Source: Azolla caroliniana (Eukaryota; Polypodiophyta). From it: 64,000 nucleotides of DNA. The stretch spans positions 11,284,001-11,348,000 of the forward strand of contig JBHGNT010000005.1 of NCBI GenBank assembly GCA_043228905.1, given 5' to 3'. The notes below the pieces were generated by a model, which did no database searches, was not told the origin of the DNA, and saw only the letters and a list, made by a program, of their open reading frames with translations. The position numbers and the translations under genes are program-made. This document shows, piece after piece, positions 8,711 through 17,585 of this stretch (the stretch's first letter is position 1; the number at the start of each line of letters is the position of its first letter).

Positions 8711-11491
8711 ATGAGTGAAGATTCACCGTTCTCGATTGAAGAATATTGTTTGTCATCAGACCCATCGTTTTCTACTGAAGAGTATTGTTTGTCAACAAAG
8801 TCACCATATTCGATTGAAGAATATTGTCTGTTGACCGACTCACCATATTCTATCGAAGAATATTGTCTGAGCTCATCTACAGGGAATGTAAATAATGACA
8901 CATGTGAAGAGTTCTCTATTGAAGAATACGATATTAATAAAGATACCGAGAATGAAGGAAGTGCCCAGGAAACATTGAATAACATTGGCGATGGTCACAA
9001 CAGAGAATTAGACTGTAACAAGGTTACACCAACCTCTATGCAAGAAGAGAAATCTGGGAGCCCTATGCATATTAGAAGAATCCCACGAAGAATTCGTCTG
9101 GCTAGATTTAGCTTGGTGACATCAGATAAACAGATTGGATTTGATGTCAACAAAATATGTTGTGCCCGTGGTTGTATGTCTATGATTGGAAAATCAAAGT
9201 TGCAAGAATTAAGGCGATACTATTTTTCGATGATCGGTGATGAGCAAGACACTTACCTCGGGTCACATATGCAACTAGTATCTGACAAATGTACAGGGAT
9301 CAAAGTATCATTCGAGTATTATATCTTCCATGCGCAACAGATATGTAGAGTTGCATTCAAAATTGCGTTATGTGTTAGTAACATGCGGCTACATAGAGTA
9401 CAACAACGTCTACTTAGCGGGGATCAGATGCTCAATTGTAAAGAGGTTCCAAGTATGAAAGGTGCAATTGGAAGACTAGCTATTGGCTGGATGAAAACTT
9501 ACTTTCAGTTAAATTGTGAAGTAATGCCCACTACAGGTAGGATGCATCTTTCTGATAATTATACACGTCGGGAAGTTTATGATGTCTATCGATCTGATAT
9601 GCTGGGCTCACGTAATAAGTCTATCACCTATAGCCAATTCACAAGATTATGGAGAGCTCGGTTTTCAAATGTTATTATTCCTCGTAAAGTACGTATGGGG
9701 TATTGCTCCATTTGTGCAAATCTTAAAAGTTTGGCTAAAGGTGCAAAGACATCAATGGAAAAGGATACGAGTAAGAAGTTACTACAAGAGCATCGTGAGG
9801 CACAATCCTTAGAACGAAGGAAGGCGATGCATCATAGAGAGAAGTGTTTGAAGAGGCCCGAACAATACATGTGCTTAATGATTGATGGCATGGACCAGAA
9901 GAAGACATGCTTGCCGCATATGCGGAGGCTTCCCAAAGATGTCAATGATGAGTGCCTTGTTCAAATGCACTTGGTGGGATGCTTGGCTTATAATAGGTCT
10001 GTTCGACCTCACGTCTTCATTACTTACCCCAATGTTCACAATGACCCTAACCTAGCAGTTACAGTGATTCACCGAGTTTTGATGTCTTGGGGACAACCTT
10101 TCCCCCCTGTTCTATACATTCAATTGGACAATACTGTTAGAGAGAACAAAAATTCAACTGTATTTGGCTATCTAAGTATGTTGGTCAACCTAGAATTGTT
10201 TAGGAAAGTGAAAGTCAATTTCCTTTTGGTTGGCCACACACATGACCATATAGATCAGATGTTTAGCACATTCTCCAGATAGTTGTCTCGACATGATGCT
10301 ATCACTTTACCTAAACTATTTGATGTCATTTGTGAAGCTTATACACCACGCCCAAAAGTGTTACACTTGAAGGAGGTATATGACTTTAAGAGATATATAT
10401 TAGATGGGGGTGGTGGGAATGTTAAAGTGCTTGCTCAGTTAAACAATATAAGTTTCAATCACATTTTTTTGATAAAGAAAAATGGAATAAGTGGTTCTAC
10501 ACTTTTGTATGCTAAACAATATTCATCTTCTACAACATGGCAACCTGAAGGTGGTTGCCAGTTATTACTTTGTATGCCGAGTACAATTGTCCATGGAGCT
10601 AAGCAAATGCCAATTGAGAAGAAAGGACAGTTGCAGAGCGACTTGGTATCAGAACAAAAACGGTCATGGGTCCAAGCCTTAGAAGAAAAAAGAAAGCATA
10701 TTGAGGCCGCCAAGAAATATGCCGCACAACAAGACACGTCATGGTGGGATGTATTTTATAGTGATCAGAAAGAAATTATAGACAATTGTGTATCTGTTGA
10801 TAATTGGAATTTGGAAACGCCATTCACATGGTCGCTGCAACATGATCGCGTAAATAGAAGTCCAGAGCAACTAGTAAATGCGATTAATGACAGCTTGGTC
10901 CATCCACAACAAAGAGACATTTATGCGGGACCAAGGATGACGAAAGCAGCCGAAGCTAGATGGCAAGGAAATTTGCAAGAGCTCACCGCGGGGATGTTGA
11001 TTGCAACGCCGGCTGATGAGAACTCACATGGCCACCAATTTTGGGTTGGTAAAATTCTAGAAGTGCTAATGCATGAAATAGAAAACACGATCAAGTCTAT
11101 AAATGTTCATTGGTACAACACCAGAAGTGCAAATGCTTTTACAGGTAAGTATACATTGGAGATGATTGAATGCCAAACAAGAAGGGGAGGTAGGAAGAGG
11201 AAGCGAAACATTCGTAACACCTCGACCCTTGATATCTCTGATGTGGATATCATCGTGTACGACTTCACGCTTACAAAAGCCGGACGATTAAGGAAGTCAA
11301 CAATAGATATAATAAAACAAAAATTACCAGGTCTACAAGGTGGCTCAAGTCAAAGGCAAACGAGATCTGCTACATATAATCTAGAGTCAAACCATTTGGT
11401 TTATGACGAAGATAATGCACTGATTGGTACATCCGAGGATGATGAGGAGGAATCGTCATTGTATATTAGTTATAGTAGGGATTCTCCGTAA
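8711..11491 (+). pseudogene. Transposase-like protein of X, one nonsense codon
   Basis: A 926-codon frame is broken only by TAG at 10280-10282 (codon 524). The N-terminus has four tandem copies of a 14-residue unit (S-P-Y-S-I-E-E-Y-C-L...) plus a fifth partial FSIEEY. A CSIC pair lies near residue 335. The predicted catalytic core has Asp392 (MIDGMD), Asp473 (IQLDNTVRENKN) and Asp512/Asp515 (GHTHDHIDQMF). The LDNT..ENKN and GHTH-D-ID motifs match a family found in plants and cnidarians that I believe Pfam lists as DUF7869. The last 400 residues, after the stop, include a helical charged segment, a small module FWVGKILEV...INVHWY that resembles a Tudor/chromo-like barrel, a basic RRGGRKRKR patch and an acidic tail. 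No intron is needed. Its place between TIRs makes transposase the simplest role; activity is not shown. Confidence 0.82.
10280..10282 (+). other. In-frame TAG in the transposase gene
   Basis: It lies nine codons after the GHTHDHIDQMF motif, with clean coding sequence on both sides. CAG to TAG is the simplest change. A product ending here would keep the acidic triad but lose the C-terminal 402 residues. Confidence 0.8.
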
Positions 11492-11812
11492 AGGAGTGAT
11501 CATGAATGTATATTTGGCTATTAAGTGTAACTACATTCCGCTTGACAAATCGAGTAATATAAAATCATGTGTTTTGAATTCTTATGATTTCTAAAAAATC
11601 ATTTCTTATAAAATAACATTGGTTGTAAAGTTTGTGATATAAATTGAGAATGTATGTTTTTGAAATTCGTCTTTTTTTAGTTACTTCTAAATCACGAAAA
11701 TAGTGGATTTTTAACCTTTTTCATAGTATGTTTGAACTTGTATGATACTGGTATCAATGTGTTTTGTAAAATCATTGAAAAACCCCTAAAATTTCCCTTA
11801 TCCTTGCATTTA
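11492..11812. other. Non-coding right arm of X
   Basis: AT-rich sequence runs between the transposase stop and the right TIR. No ORF or repeat is evident. It should include the 3' UTR of the transposase. Confidence 0.5.
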
Positions 11813-11848
11813 TGCGCGATCCTTCCACTTGTGAACGCGAACGTGTTT
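11813..11848 (-). repeat. Right terminal inverted repeat of transposon X
   Basis: Reads TGCGCGATCC...CGTGTTT, the reverse complement of 2718-2753 with one mismatch. It is followed by AAACCTTAG, which continues the interrupted Copia A LTR. Confidence 0.9.
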
Positions 11849-11921
11849 AAACCTTAGTTCTATTTTTTGTTGTTATCTGTCTGAGCTAGTTTGTCTAAGC
11901 TTCTACACATTAACTTTCACA
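11848..11921 (+). mobile_element. Copia A 3' LTR, right part
   Basis: Continues the LTR left off at 2718 and ends TTTCACA. It matches 12318-12391, the uninterrupted copy. The next bases are Copia R pol sequence. Confidence 0.85.
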
Positions 11922-12115
11922 ATATTCAAAGGAGATATCATTGGCAATGAGAGTAGGTAGAAGAAGGGGAGTTTGCTCTAACAAAAATCCACACATTAGA
12001 GAATGGATCTTACATGCTCACAAAGGTGTTTTTGGCAGAAAGGACAGAAGCATGTTAGAGTCGGGTCAGATTGGTGAAGCCCCATTCGAAGTGAAGGGGG
12101 AGTTTGTGTTAGGAT
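11922..12115 (+). pseudogene. Copia R pol 3' end, copy 1
   Basis: In the pol frame this reads QRRYHW, EFALTKIHTLENGSYMLTKVF and AERTEAC, then stops. It matches the end of RNase H in elements B and J, followed by the polypurine tract AGTGAAGGGGGAG. Early stops make it dead. This is the DNA into which Copia A inserted. Confidence 0.75.
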
Positions 12116-12204
12116 CTAAACCTGCCACAACTTGTTTCTCGTTTGTATGTTCTGTTGCAAAACAAAAATCGATAGTGCATAGACAAGAAAGAATAGAAAA
12201 CAAA
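12116..12204 (-). repeat. Fragment of an inverted Copia LTR, copy 1
   Basis: Reads TGTTAGGATCTAAACC... on the plus strand, which matches the 3' end of a minus-oriented LTR (compare 21341, next to a minus-strand primer site). It abuts the plus-strand polypurine tract of R, an impossible order for an intact element. It breaks off at AAAACAAAAGTGCTCAC, where the tandem copy of LTR A begins. Confidence 0.6.
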
Positions 12205-12391
12205 AGTGCTCACTAAGCACATTGTATTTACAGAGCGTTTCTTTGTAATTAGAGTTCTATCTTGTTCTGCTCTCTCTGTCTCTCCCGTGTACTCTCTGTG
12301 TAATTTAAGATTTCCATTAAACCTTAGTTCTATTTTCTTTTGTTATCTGTCAGAGCCAGTTTGTCTAAGCTTCCGCACATTAACTGTCACA
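12205..12391 (+). mobile_element. Second copy of the Copia A LTR segment (empty site for X)
   Basis: Repeats 2594-2718 joined directly to 11852-11921. At 12314-12327 it reads CCATTAAACCTTAG with no insertion. This is the unoccupied form of the site that holds transposon X. Confidence 0.88.
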
Positions 12392-12562
12392 ATATTCAAA
12401 GGAGATATCATTGGCAATGAGAGTAGGTAGAAGAAGGGGAGTTTGCTCTAACAAAGATCCACACATCGGAGAAGGGATCCGACATGCTAACAAAGGTTTT
12501 TTCGGTAGAAAGGCTAGAAGCATGTCAGAGTCGGGTCGGATTGGTGAAGCCCCATCCAAAGT
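12392..12562 (+). pseudogene. Copia R pol 3' end, copy 2
   Basis: Same segment as 11922-12115, with GVCSNKDPHIG in one frame and the pol frame carrying EFALTKIHT-type residues, then the polypurine-like AGTGAACGGGGAG. It belongs to the tandem duplication of about 470 bp. Confidence 0.7.
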
Positions 12563-13152
12563 GAACGGGGAGTTTATTTTAGGAACTGAACCGGCCACAA
12601 CCAGTTCCTCATTCATATGTTCAGTTGCAAAACGAAAAACAATAGTGCACAGACAAGAAAGAATAGAAAATGAGAAGCTCAGAAACAAGACACAGATATT
12701 AAATGTGCAAAACTCGAACCGGGAAAAACCACATGGAGTCCACAAAACTCCAAACAGAATCACTATGATGAGCGGTAGTACAATAACACACTCTGAGACA
12801 GCGATCTTGAGATCTTCTTCGGCTGAAAGACAGACGGTTACAGAGTTACACACTAACTCTCACTCTCTATCTCTATATCACAGTTATAGCGGCAACAACC
12901 TTCTCTAACTATACAACTAATAATGATGAACTACACAACCTTAAAGTTCGCACTAGTTGTTTATATACTAAAACAACTTTCTAGCTATTTACATACATAG
13001 ACCAAGGGCAAATTCAGACTATTTACAATTATAGCCTCTCGAATCGGTCATGAAATCGGGTGGAGTGAGTTAATCACTAACTCCACCTGATTCGGTTCAT
13101 TCTTTTCTTCCCATCTAGAGGGACTTGTTTTCCGAATAGTTTGTTGAGAATT
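12563..13152 (-). mobile_element. Minus-oriented Copia LTR
   Basis: Its 3' end (12563) resembles the LTR end next to the minus primer site at 21327-21341, and its start (about 13152, GGAAAACAAGTCCCTCTAGA on the minus strand) matches other LTR starts of this family. A 21-bp-arm palindrome surrounds 13067 (GGTGGAGTGAGTTA...TAACTCCACC). No internal region adjoins it in the right order, so it is solo or rearranged. Confidence 0.65.
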
Positions 13153-13275
13153 AGGTTCCTTTTGAATAGGCCGAATTCAGGATAGAGGACATGCTACACC
13201 CGGTTGGAAGCCGGAGAAGTTGTAGCATTTCCTCACAAACTGGTAACAAAGTGATGTTGTAAACTTTATTGAAAA
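13153..13275 (+). other. LTR tail and decayed primer site region
   Basis: Contains GGATAGAGGACATGCTACACC, also found at 21872 after a similar minus LTR, and TGGTAACAAAGTG near 13231, a plausible eroded primer binding site just before the gag fragment. Confidence 0.4.
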
Positions 13276-13440
13276 TGAAAGCCTCATTTGGAGGCATGTT
13301 CAAGCTCACCAGCTCCAACTACTTAGTTTGGAAGTCGAAGATGAGGGACATGTTGGTGGTTAAAGATCTTTGGCTGTCAGTACAATTTGGAGACCAACGA
13401 CCGGAGAAGATTGATGTCATGATCTGGGAGGTGATACATA
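13276..13440 (+). pseudogene. Copia gag N-terminal fragment
   Basis: Encodes a SFGGMFKLTSSNYLVWKSK start and DMLVVKDLWL...WEVIH, the first fifty-odd residues of the Copia gag in this family. The plus LTR of element L cuts it off at 13443. Confidence 0.8.
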
Positions 13441-13442
13441 TG

Positions 13443-13851
13443 TGTTAGGAAACAGGTCCCTCTGGATGGGAAGTGAGAAGAACAGTACCCGGCTACGGAG
13501 AGCCGGATGGTGCAGACTCGGTGAGAACCGGATGACAAGTACCCGGCTACGGAGAGCCGGATGGTGCAGACCCGGTGAGAACCGGATGACGAGTACTCGG
13601 CTTCGGAGAGCCGGATGGTGCAGGTGAGAACCAGATGACGAGTACTCGGCTACGGATAGCTGGATGGTGCAGGCCCGGTGAGGAGTGCTCACCGGATGAA
13701 GAGACATATTCGTAAATATGTTTCTGAGAGTCCATCGTGGCTATATTTGTAAATATCTGAAAAGTCATATTAGTATAAATATGACTTAGGGCAAACTTTT
13801 AAGTGTGTGGTTGTCATTCTTGTTGGCGCAAGATTAGAGCACGCAACTGTG

Positions 13852-13893
<42 letters not shown>

Positions 13894-14175
13894 GAGGTCG
13901 TTGCCTTTGATTGTAACAGCCGCCTGTGGCGAAGATAGCAAGCTCGAGGTCGTGGCCTCGGTGCTTTCTTATTGTATAGTCTATGGGCATTCTGACATAG
14001 TGATAGTTTGCAGTCTGTGGGCTGTCGTGGTTTTTCCCGAGTTTGGGTTTTCCACGTAAACATCCTGTGTACTCTTCTCTCTATCGTGTTGTGTTTCATT
14101 CCCTGTTTTCTGTGTTTTTATTCTAGGCTTGGTTGTGGCCGAGTGTTGTTCAAAGGGAGTGTGCAGTTCCTGTCA
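13443..14175 (+). mobile_element. Copia L 5' LTR (733 bp)
   Basis: Starts TGTTAGGAAACAGG and ends CAGTTCCTGTCA, followed by a primer binding site AGTATCAGAGCG (14179-14191). It has a TATAAATATGAC promoter-like block near 13775, a (GA)n tract at 13853-13890 and a splice-like leader further on. A related LTR copy occurs at 17122-17583. Confidence 0.85.
13483..13690 (+). repeat. Minisatellite in the U3 of LTR L
   Basis: About three and a half units of 54 bp, each with GGCTACGGAGAGCCGGATGG and GGTGAGAACCGGATGACRAG. Related 30-bp units fill the LTRs of J. Confidence 0.8.
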
Positions 14176-14205
14176 AAGTAGTATCAGAGCGAAACAACAC
14201 AGAAA

Positions 14206-15043
14206 ATGGACGATTCGTTGGGAGGCATGTTCAAGCTCACCGGCTCCAACTATTCGTTGTGGAAGTCGAAGATGAGGGACATGCTCGTGGTTAAAGACCT
14301 CTGGCTGCCGGTTCAGTTCGGGGACAAGAGACCGGTCAAAATCGACGCTAGGATATGGGAGGTGATGCACATGAAGACAACGACATACATATGGTGCTTC
14401 ATCGACATGAGCCTATACAACAACGTCAATGAAGAGAGCAAGGCTCATGAGCTCTGGGAGAAGATCAACATTATGTTTCAAAACAAAAATGTTGTTAATC
14501 AGGTTTCGGTATTCCGGAAGCTAGTAAAACTCCGGTACCAAGATGGCTCCAGCATGGTGGAGCACATGAATGCCTTCCAAGGGCTGATCCACCAGGAAAC
14601 ATCATTGGAAGTACCACTGGAGTTGGTGCATACTAATGTATGTCAAGTGGACACAAAGTCACATGTCGGAGCACAGTACTTCGTGACGTTCATAGATGAC
14701 CACAGTACTTCGTGAAGAAGAACCTGTACGGACTGAAGCAGGCTCCCCGACAATGGTACCGAAAGTTCGACACCTTCATGACTGACCAAGGGTACAACAA
14801 GACGCATGTCGATGACTACGTGTTTGTGAAGAAGTTCGAAGGAGGCGACTTCCTGATACTCCTTTTGTACGTGTATGACATGTTGATTATCGGACGGGAC
14901 CAAGCCAAAATACGGATGCTGAAGAAGGCTCTCAAGCGGACCTTCTCAATGAAAGACTTGTGTCCGTCAAGACAAATGCTGGGGATGCATATTATCCGGA
15001 ACCGGTCAGTGAAGCAATTGTGGCTGTCACTGGAGAAGTACGT
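14206..15043 (+). pseudogene. Copia L gag-integrase-RT, internally deleted
   Basis: Starts with an ATG after the primer site and encodes MDDSLGGMFKLTGSNYS... through about 138 gag residues (UBN2-type gag). It jumps at about 14620 into integrase (ELVHTNVCQVDTKSH, FVTFIDDHS), then at about 14708 into RT (KKNLYGLKQAPRQWYRKF, YVYDMLI where YVDD is expected, MLGMHIIRN), ending at LSLEKYV. The zinc knuckle, protease, most of integrase and RNase H are gone. Element T cuts it off at 15044. Confidence 0.85.
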
Positions 15044-15667
15044 TGTCGTGAATATTTTTATCCACAAGCGGAAACCCGAGCAACGAGAGCCAAAGAGCGA
15101 TGTGCAACGTTGCACACGTACATAATGTATTTGTAATAGTAATAAAGGTATAAAGGTGATGTGGTTGTACGCACATCCACACGAGAGAGAGAGAGAGAGG
15201 TACTATGCGGTACATAGGTACCTAGTTGTTTGTGAGGAGGTGGGAGTTAAGGGGCCATCAATCTCACCCTTCCCCAAATCAAGGCAAATATCCCCTTTGA
15301 ATGAAAGGGGATATTTTAGTTTCACTTTTGTAAGCGGTCTTCCCTCCTTGTGCTATAAAAGGAGAGAGAAGGCACCATTGTGGGGGTTGCCTATTTTGAG
15401 TGTGCGAGGTATACCACGTAGGTCGAGCGTTAGGGTTAGGGTTAGGGTTTCGAGTAGTCGTTTGGTGCGGCCATGGCGGCCACCATTTGTTGTAATCATT
15501 CATTTCTTAATAGAACTTCTTGTTCAGTATCTCGATTGCATCTTCTTCTTCTATCATAATGTCATATGCGTTCTCTTCTCCCCTTGAGCTAATCTTTCTC
15601 CTCCACTCCCTAGTCCAAGACCCCCGTGGTCCCGCCCTTCTACATGCACACGCGTAACTACGCGACA
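15044..15667 (+). mobile_element. Element T 5' LTR (624 bp)
   Basis: Starts TGTCGTGAATATT and ends CTACGCGACA. A TATAAAAGGAG box lies at about 15353. It includes a (GA)n run near 15183 and a short AGGGTTAGGGTT run at 15430. The 3' copy begins at 16905. Confidence 0.8.
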
Positions 15668-15704
15668 TATTTGGTGAACCCGACGTGAAAGGCGGCAAGG
15701 GAGC
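15668..15704 (+). promoter_or_regulatory. Primer binding site and leader of element T
   Basis: TTTGGTGAACCCGACGTG follows the LTR within two bases. It differs from the TGGTATCAGAGC site used by all the Copia elements here and is gypsy-like in position and style. The gag ATG is at 15705. Confidence 0.6.
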
Positions 15705-16997
15705 ATGGAGATGGTAGAAGACTTTGACTTCGAGGAGATGATGGCAAAGATCGTGATGGAAGCCAGACGGAAGATGGCGAAGCGAGATGCGGCTCAACAA
15801 GCCGTCGAAAGGGTGGTCGATCGAGTTTGTCGGTTCAATGGGAATGAGGTCCCAAAATTTTTGGGAGACGAGGCGATGCGGCTAGAGTATTTTCCTCGAG
15901 TGGCGGCCGTATCAGTGCACAAGGAGGTCAAGGAGCTACGAGAAGCTCATGAGTCGTGGGTGTCCTTTGAGGGAGCCCTATTGGAGGCGTACGGGTACAC
16001 AGAACCGGAAGGAAGAGGTCGACATGAGCTCGATCGGTGGGTGTGCCGGCAACATGATGCGAGGCGGTTGGCCACAACACGGCCCACGAGCAGCGGAGAA
16101 GAGAGAGCGGTGAGTGGGTACGCACTACCGCCGGAAGAGAGCTCAACGCAAAACGGTTCCGAGGAGCTCGACCTAGAAGCGCTAATACGGGAGGTATGCG
16201 AGCTTGTGAAGGGGAAAATCGAAGCCGAAGAAGGGCTTATTATGGAGTCGGGCCGGAGGCGATTGGAGGATGAGGAGGCCGAAAGAGAATGGTACATCGG
16301 TACCACAGGAGAGGGTGCGGAGCGAGCCACCCTCTCGACATGCGGAGAAAGATCGACCGAGAACGAGGTTGGGGACGTTGAGGCGGCGATCGCCGATTCG
16401 AGCGGACATGAGGGAGTTCGGGCATGGAGGCCCGAAACATCGAGGGAGGAGGAGACAAGCGGCGGTGCCGCGAACTTACGCACACTGGTCCTAGAGACTC
16501 CGGCAACCGGCTCGAGAGCCGGTGTGAGACGTAGAGTGACGGACGGTGGCGGCGGCAAGGCGGGCAACCGAGACAACGGTAAGGAGACCATGGAAGAGGA
16601 GGCAGCAAGCATAATTGATGCTTGCATATACGGAGGCGGGGTAGCCATGGACGACGATGTCCGAATGGAGGTGGCTACGGGCATAGCATCGATGAGCGGC
16701 GGAGTTGCTACCTTACACACAACGGTTCAAGAGACCCCGGCGGCCGGCCCGAGTGCCTGCGTGAGACCTAGGGTAATGAACGGTGGCGGTGGCAAGGCGG
16801 ACGACCACGGCGACGATGTGGGAGACGGTGCGGAACGATCGACCCTCTCGACTTGTGGAAAGAGGACGGCCATGGATGAGGCCGATATCTACGGAGAAGT
16901 ACGTTGTCGTGAATATTTTCGTCCACAAGCGGAAACCCGAGCAACGAGAGCCAAAGAGCGATGTGCAACGTTGCACACGTACATAATGTATTTGTAA
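15705..16997 (+). CDS. Gag-like protein of non-autonomous LTR element T
   Basis: An open 430-codon frame. Residues 20-125 look like a gypsy-type Gag core (VCRFNGNEVPKFL, SWVSFEGALLEAYG, RHELDRWV). The rest is acidic and Gly/Ala-rich, with two internal repeats (ATLSTCGER.../STLSTCGKR and ETPATGSRAGVRRRVTDGGGGKA/ETPAAGPSACVRPRVMNGGGGKA). No protease, RT or integrase follows; the 3' LTR begins inside the end of the frame. This matches TR-GAG style elements, which depend on a partner gypsy for enzymes. It has no zinc knuckle. No frame break suggests recent selection or youth. Confidence 0.7.
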   Translation: MEMVEDFDFEEMMAKIVMEARRKMAKRDAAQQAVERVVDRVCRFNGNEVPKFLGDEAMRLEYFPRVAAVSVHKEVKELREAHESWVSFEGALLEAYGYTEPEGRGRHELDRWVCRQHDARRLATTRPTSSGEERAVSGYALPPEESSTQNGSEELDLEALIREVCELVKGKIEAEEGLIMESGRRRLEDEEAEREWYIGTTGEGAERATLSTCGERSTENEVGDVEAAIADSSGHEGVRAWRPETSREEETSGGAANLRTLVLETPATGSRAGVRRRVTDGGGGKAGNRDNGKETMEEEAASIIDACIYGGGVAMDDDVRMEVATGIASMSGGVATLHTTVQETPAAGPSACVRPRVMNGGGGKADDHGDDVGDGAERSTLSTCGKRTAMDEADIYGEVRCREYFRPQAETRATRAKERCATLHTYIMYL

Positions 16998-17121
16998 TAG
17001 TAATAAAGGTATAAAGGTGATGTGGTTGTACGCACATCCACGCGCGAGAGAGAGAGAGAGAGGTACTATGCGGTACATAGGTACCTAGTTGTTTGTGAGG
17101 AGGTGGGAGTTAAGGGGCCAT
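16905..17121 (+). mobile_element. Element T 3' LTR, truncated
   Basis: Matches the first 217 bases of the 5' LTR, then switches at GGGGCCAT to the U3 of a Copia LTR. The 12 bases just before it (GGAGAAGTACGT) are identical to the host flank before the 5' LTR at 15032-15043. Confidence 0.8.
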
Positions 17122-17583
17122 GCTCACGGGATGAAGAGACATATTCGTAAATATGTTTCTGAGAGTCCATCGTGGCTATATTTGTAAATAGCCGAAAAGT
17201 CATATTAGTATAAATATGACTTAGGGCAAACTTTTAAGTGTGCGGTTGTCATTCTTGTTGGCGCAAGATTAGAGCGCGCAACTGTGTACAGAGAGAGAGA
17301 GAGAGAGAGGAAGAGGTCGTTGCCTCTGATTGTAACCGCCGCTTGTGGCGAAGATAGCAAGCTCGAGGTTGTGGCCTCGATGCTTTCTTATTGTAAATTC
17401 TGACACAGTGATAGTTTGCAGTCTGTGAGCTGCCGTGGTTTTTTCCGAGTTTGGGTTTTCCACGTAAACATCATGTGTACTCTTCTCTCTATCGTGTTGT
17501 GTTTCATTCCCTGTTTTCTGTGTTTTTATTCTAGGCTCGGTTGTGGCCGAGTGTTGTTCAAAGGGAGCGTGTAGTTCCTATCA
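17122..17583 (+). mobile_element. Copia M LTR, 5'-truncated
   Basis: Joins at GCTCACGGGATGAAGAGAC and then follows LTR L (13687 onward), with its TATAAATATGAC block, (GA)n tract and TTGTGGCCGAG end. It finishes GTTCCTATCA. It could be the 3' LTR of L rather than a new element. Confidence 0.75.
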
Positions 17584-17585
17584 AA

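Larger units (their letters stand above)
2719..11847. mobile_element. DNA transposon X (9.13 kb, transposase plus ParB-methyltransferase)
   Basis: The unit is bounded by 36-bp terminal inverted repeats (2718-2753 and 11813-11848, one mismatch) and is visibly more AT-rich than the Copia DNA around it. It sits in the 3' LTR of Copia A. The tandem LTR copy at 12205-12391 is uninterrupted and gives the empty site. The most symmetric reading is a 4-bp duplication TAAA (2715-2718, 11848-11851; empty site 12318-12321), but the A/T run leaves 2 to 5 bp possible. It carries two divergent genes and a central palindromic array. The transposase motifs and TIRs do not match hAT, CACTA, Mutator or Tc1/mariner; the 4-bp duplication and acidic triad make Sola and other less-known superfamilies worth comparing. 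Confidence 0.88.

Noticed and set aside
2719-11847. Helitron or Maverick/Polinton
   Set aside because: No Rep/helicase, polymerase B, or capsid proteins, and the TIRs are short with a short target duplication.
15425-15450. Interstitial telomere (AGGGTTAGGGTT and the AACCCTAA runs near 20660)
   Set aside because: Only two or three units, within LTR or insertion sequence; too short to claim a telomeric origin.
15947-16720. 257-codon minus-strand frame inside element T
   Set aside because: Antisense of the GC-rich Gag-like ORF, Ser/Pro-rich, no domain.
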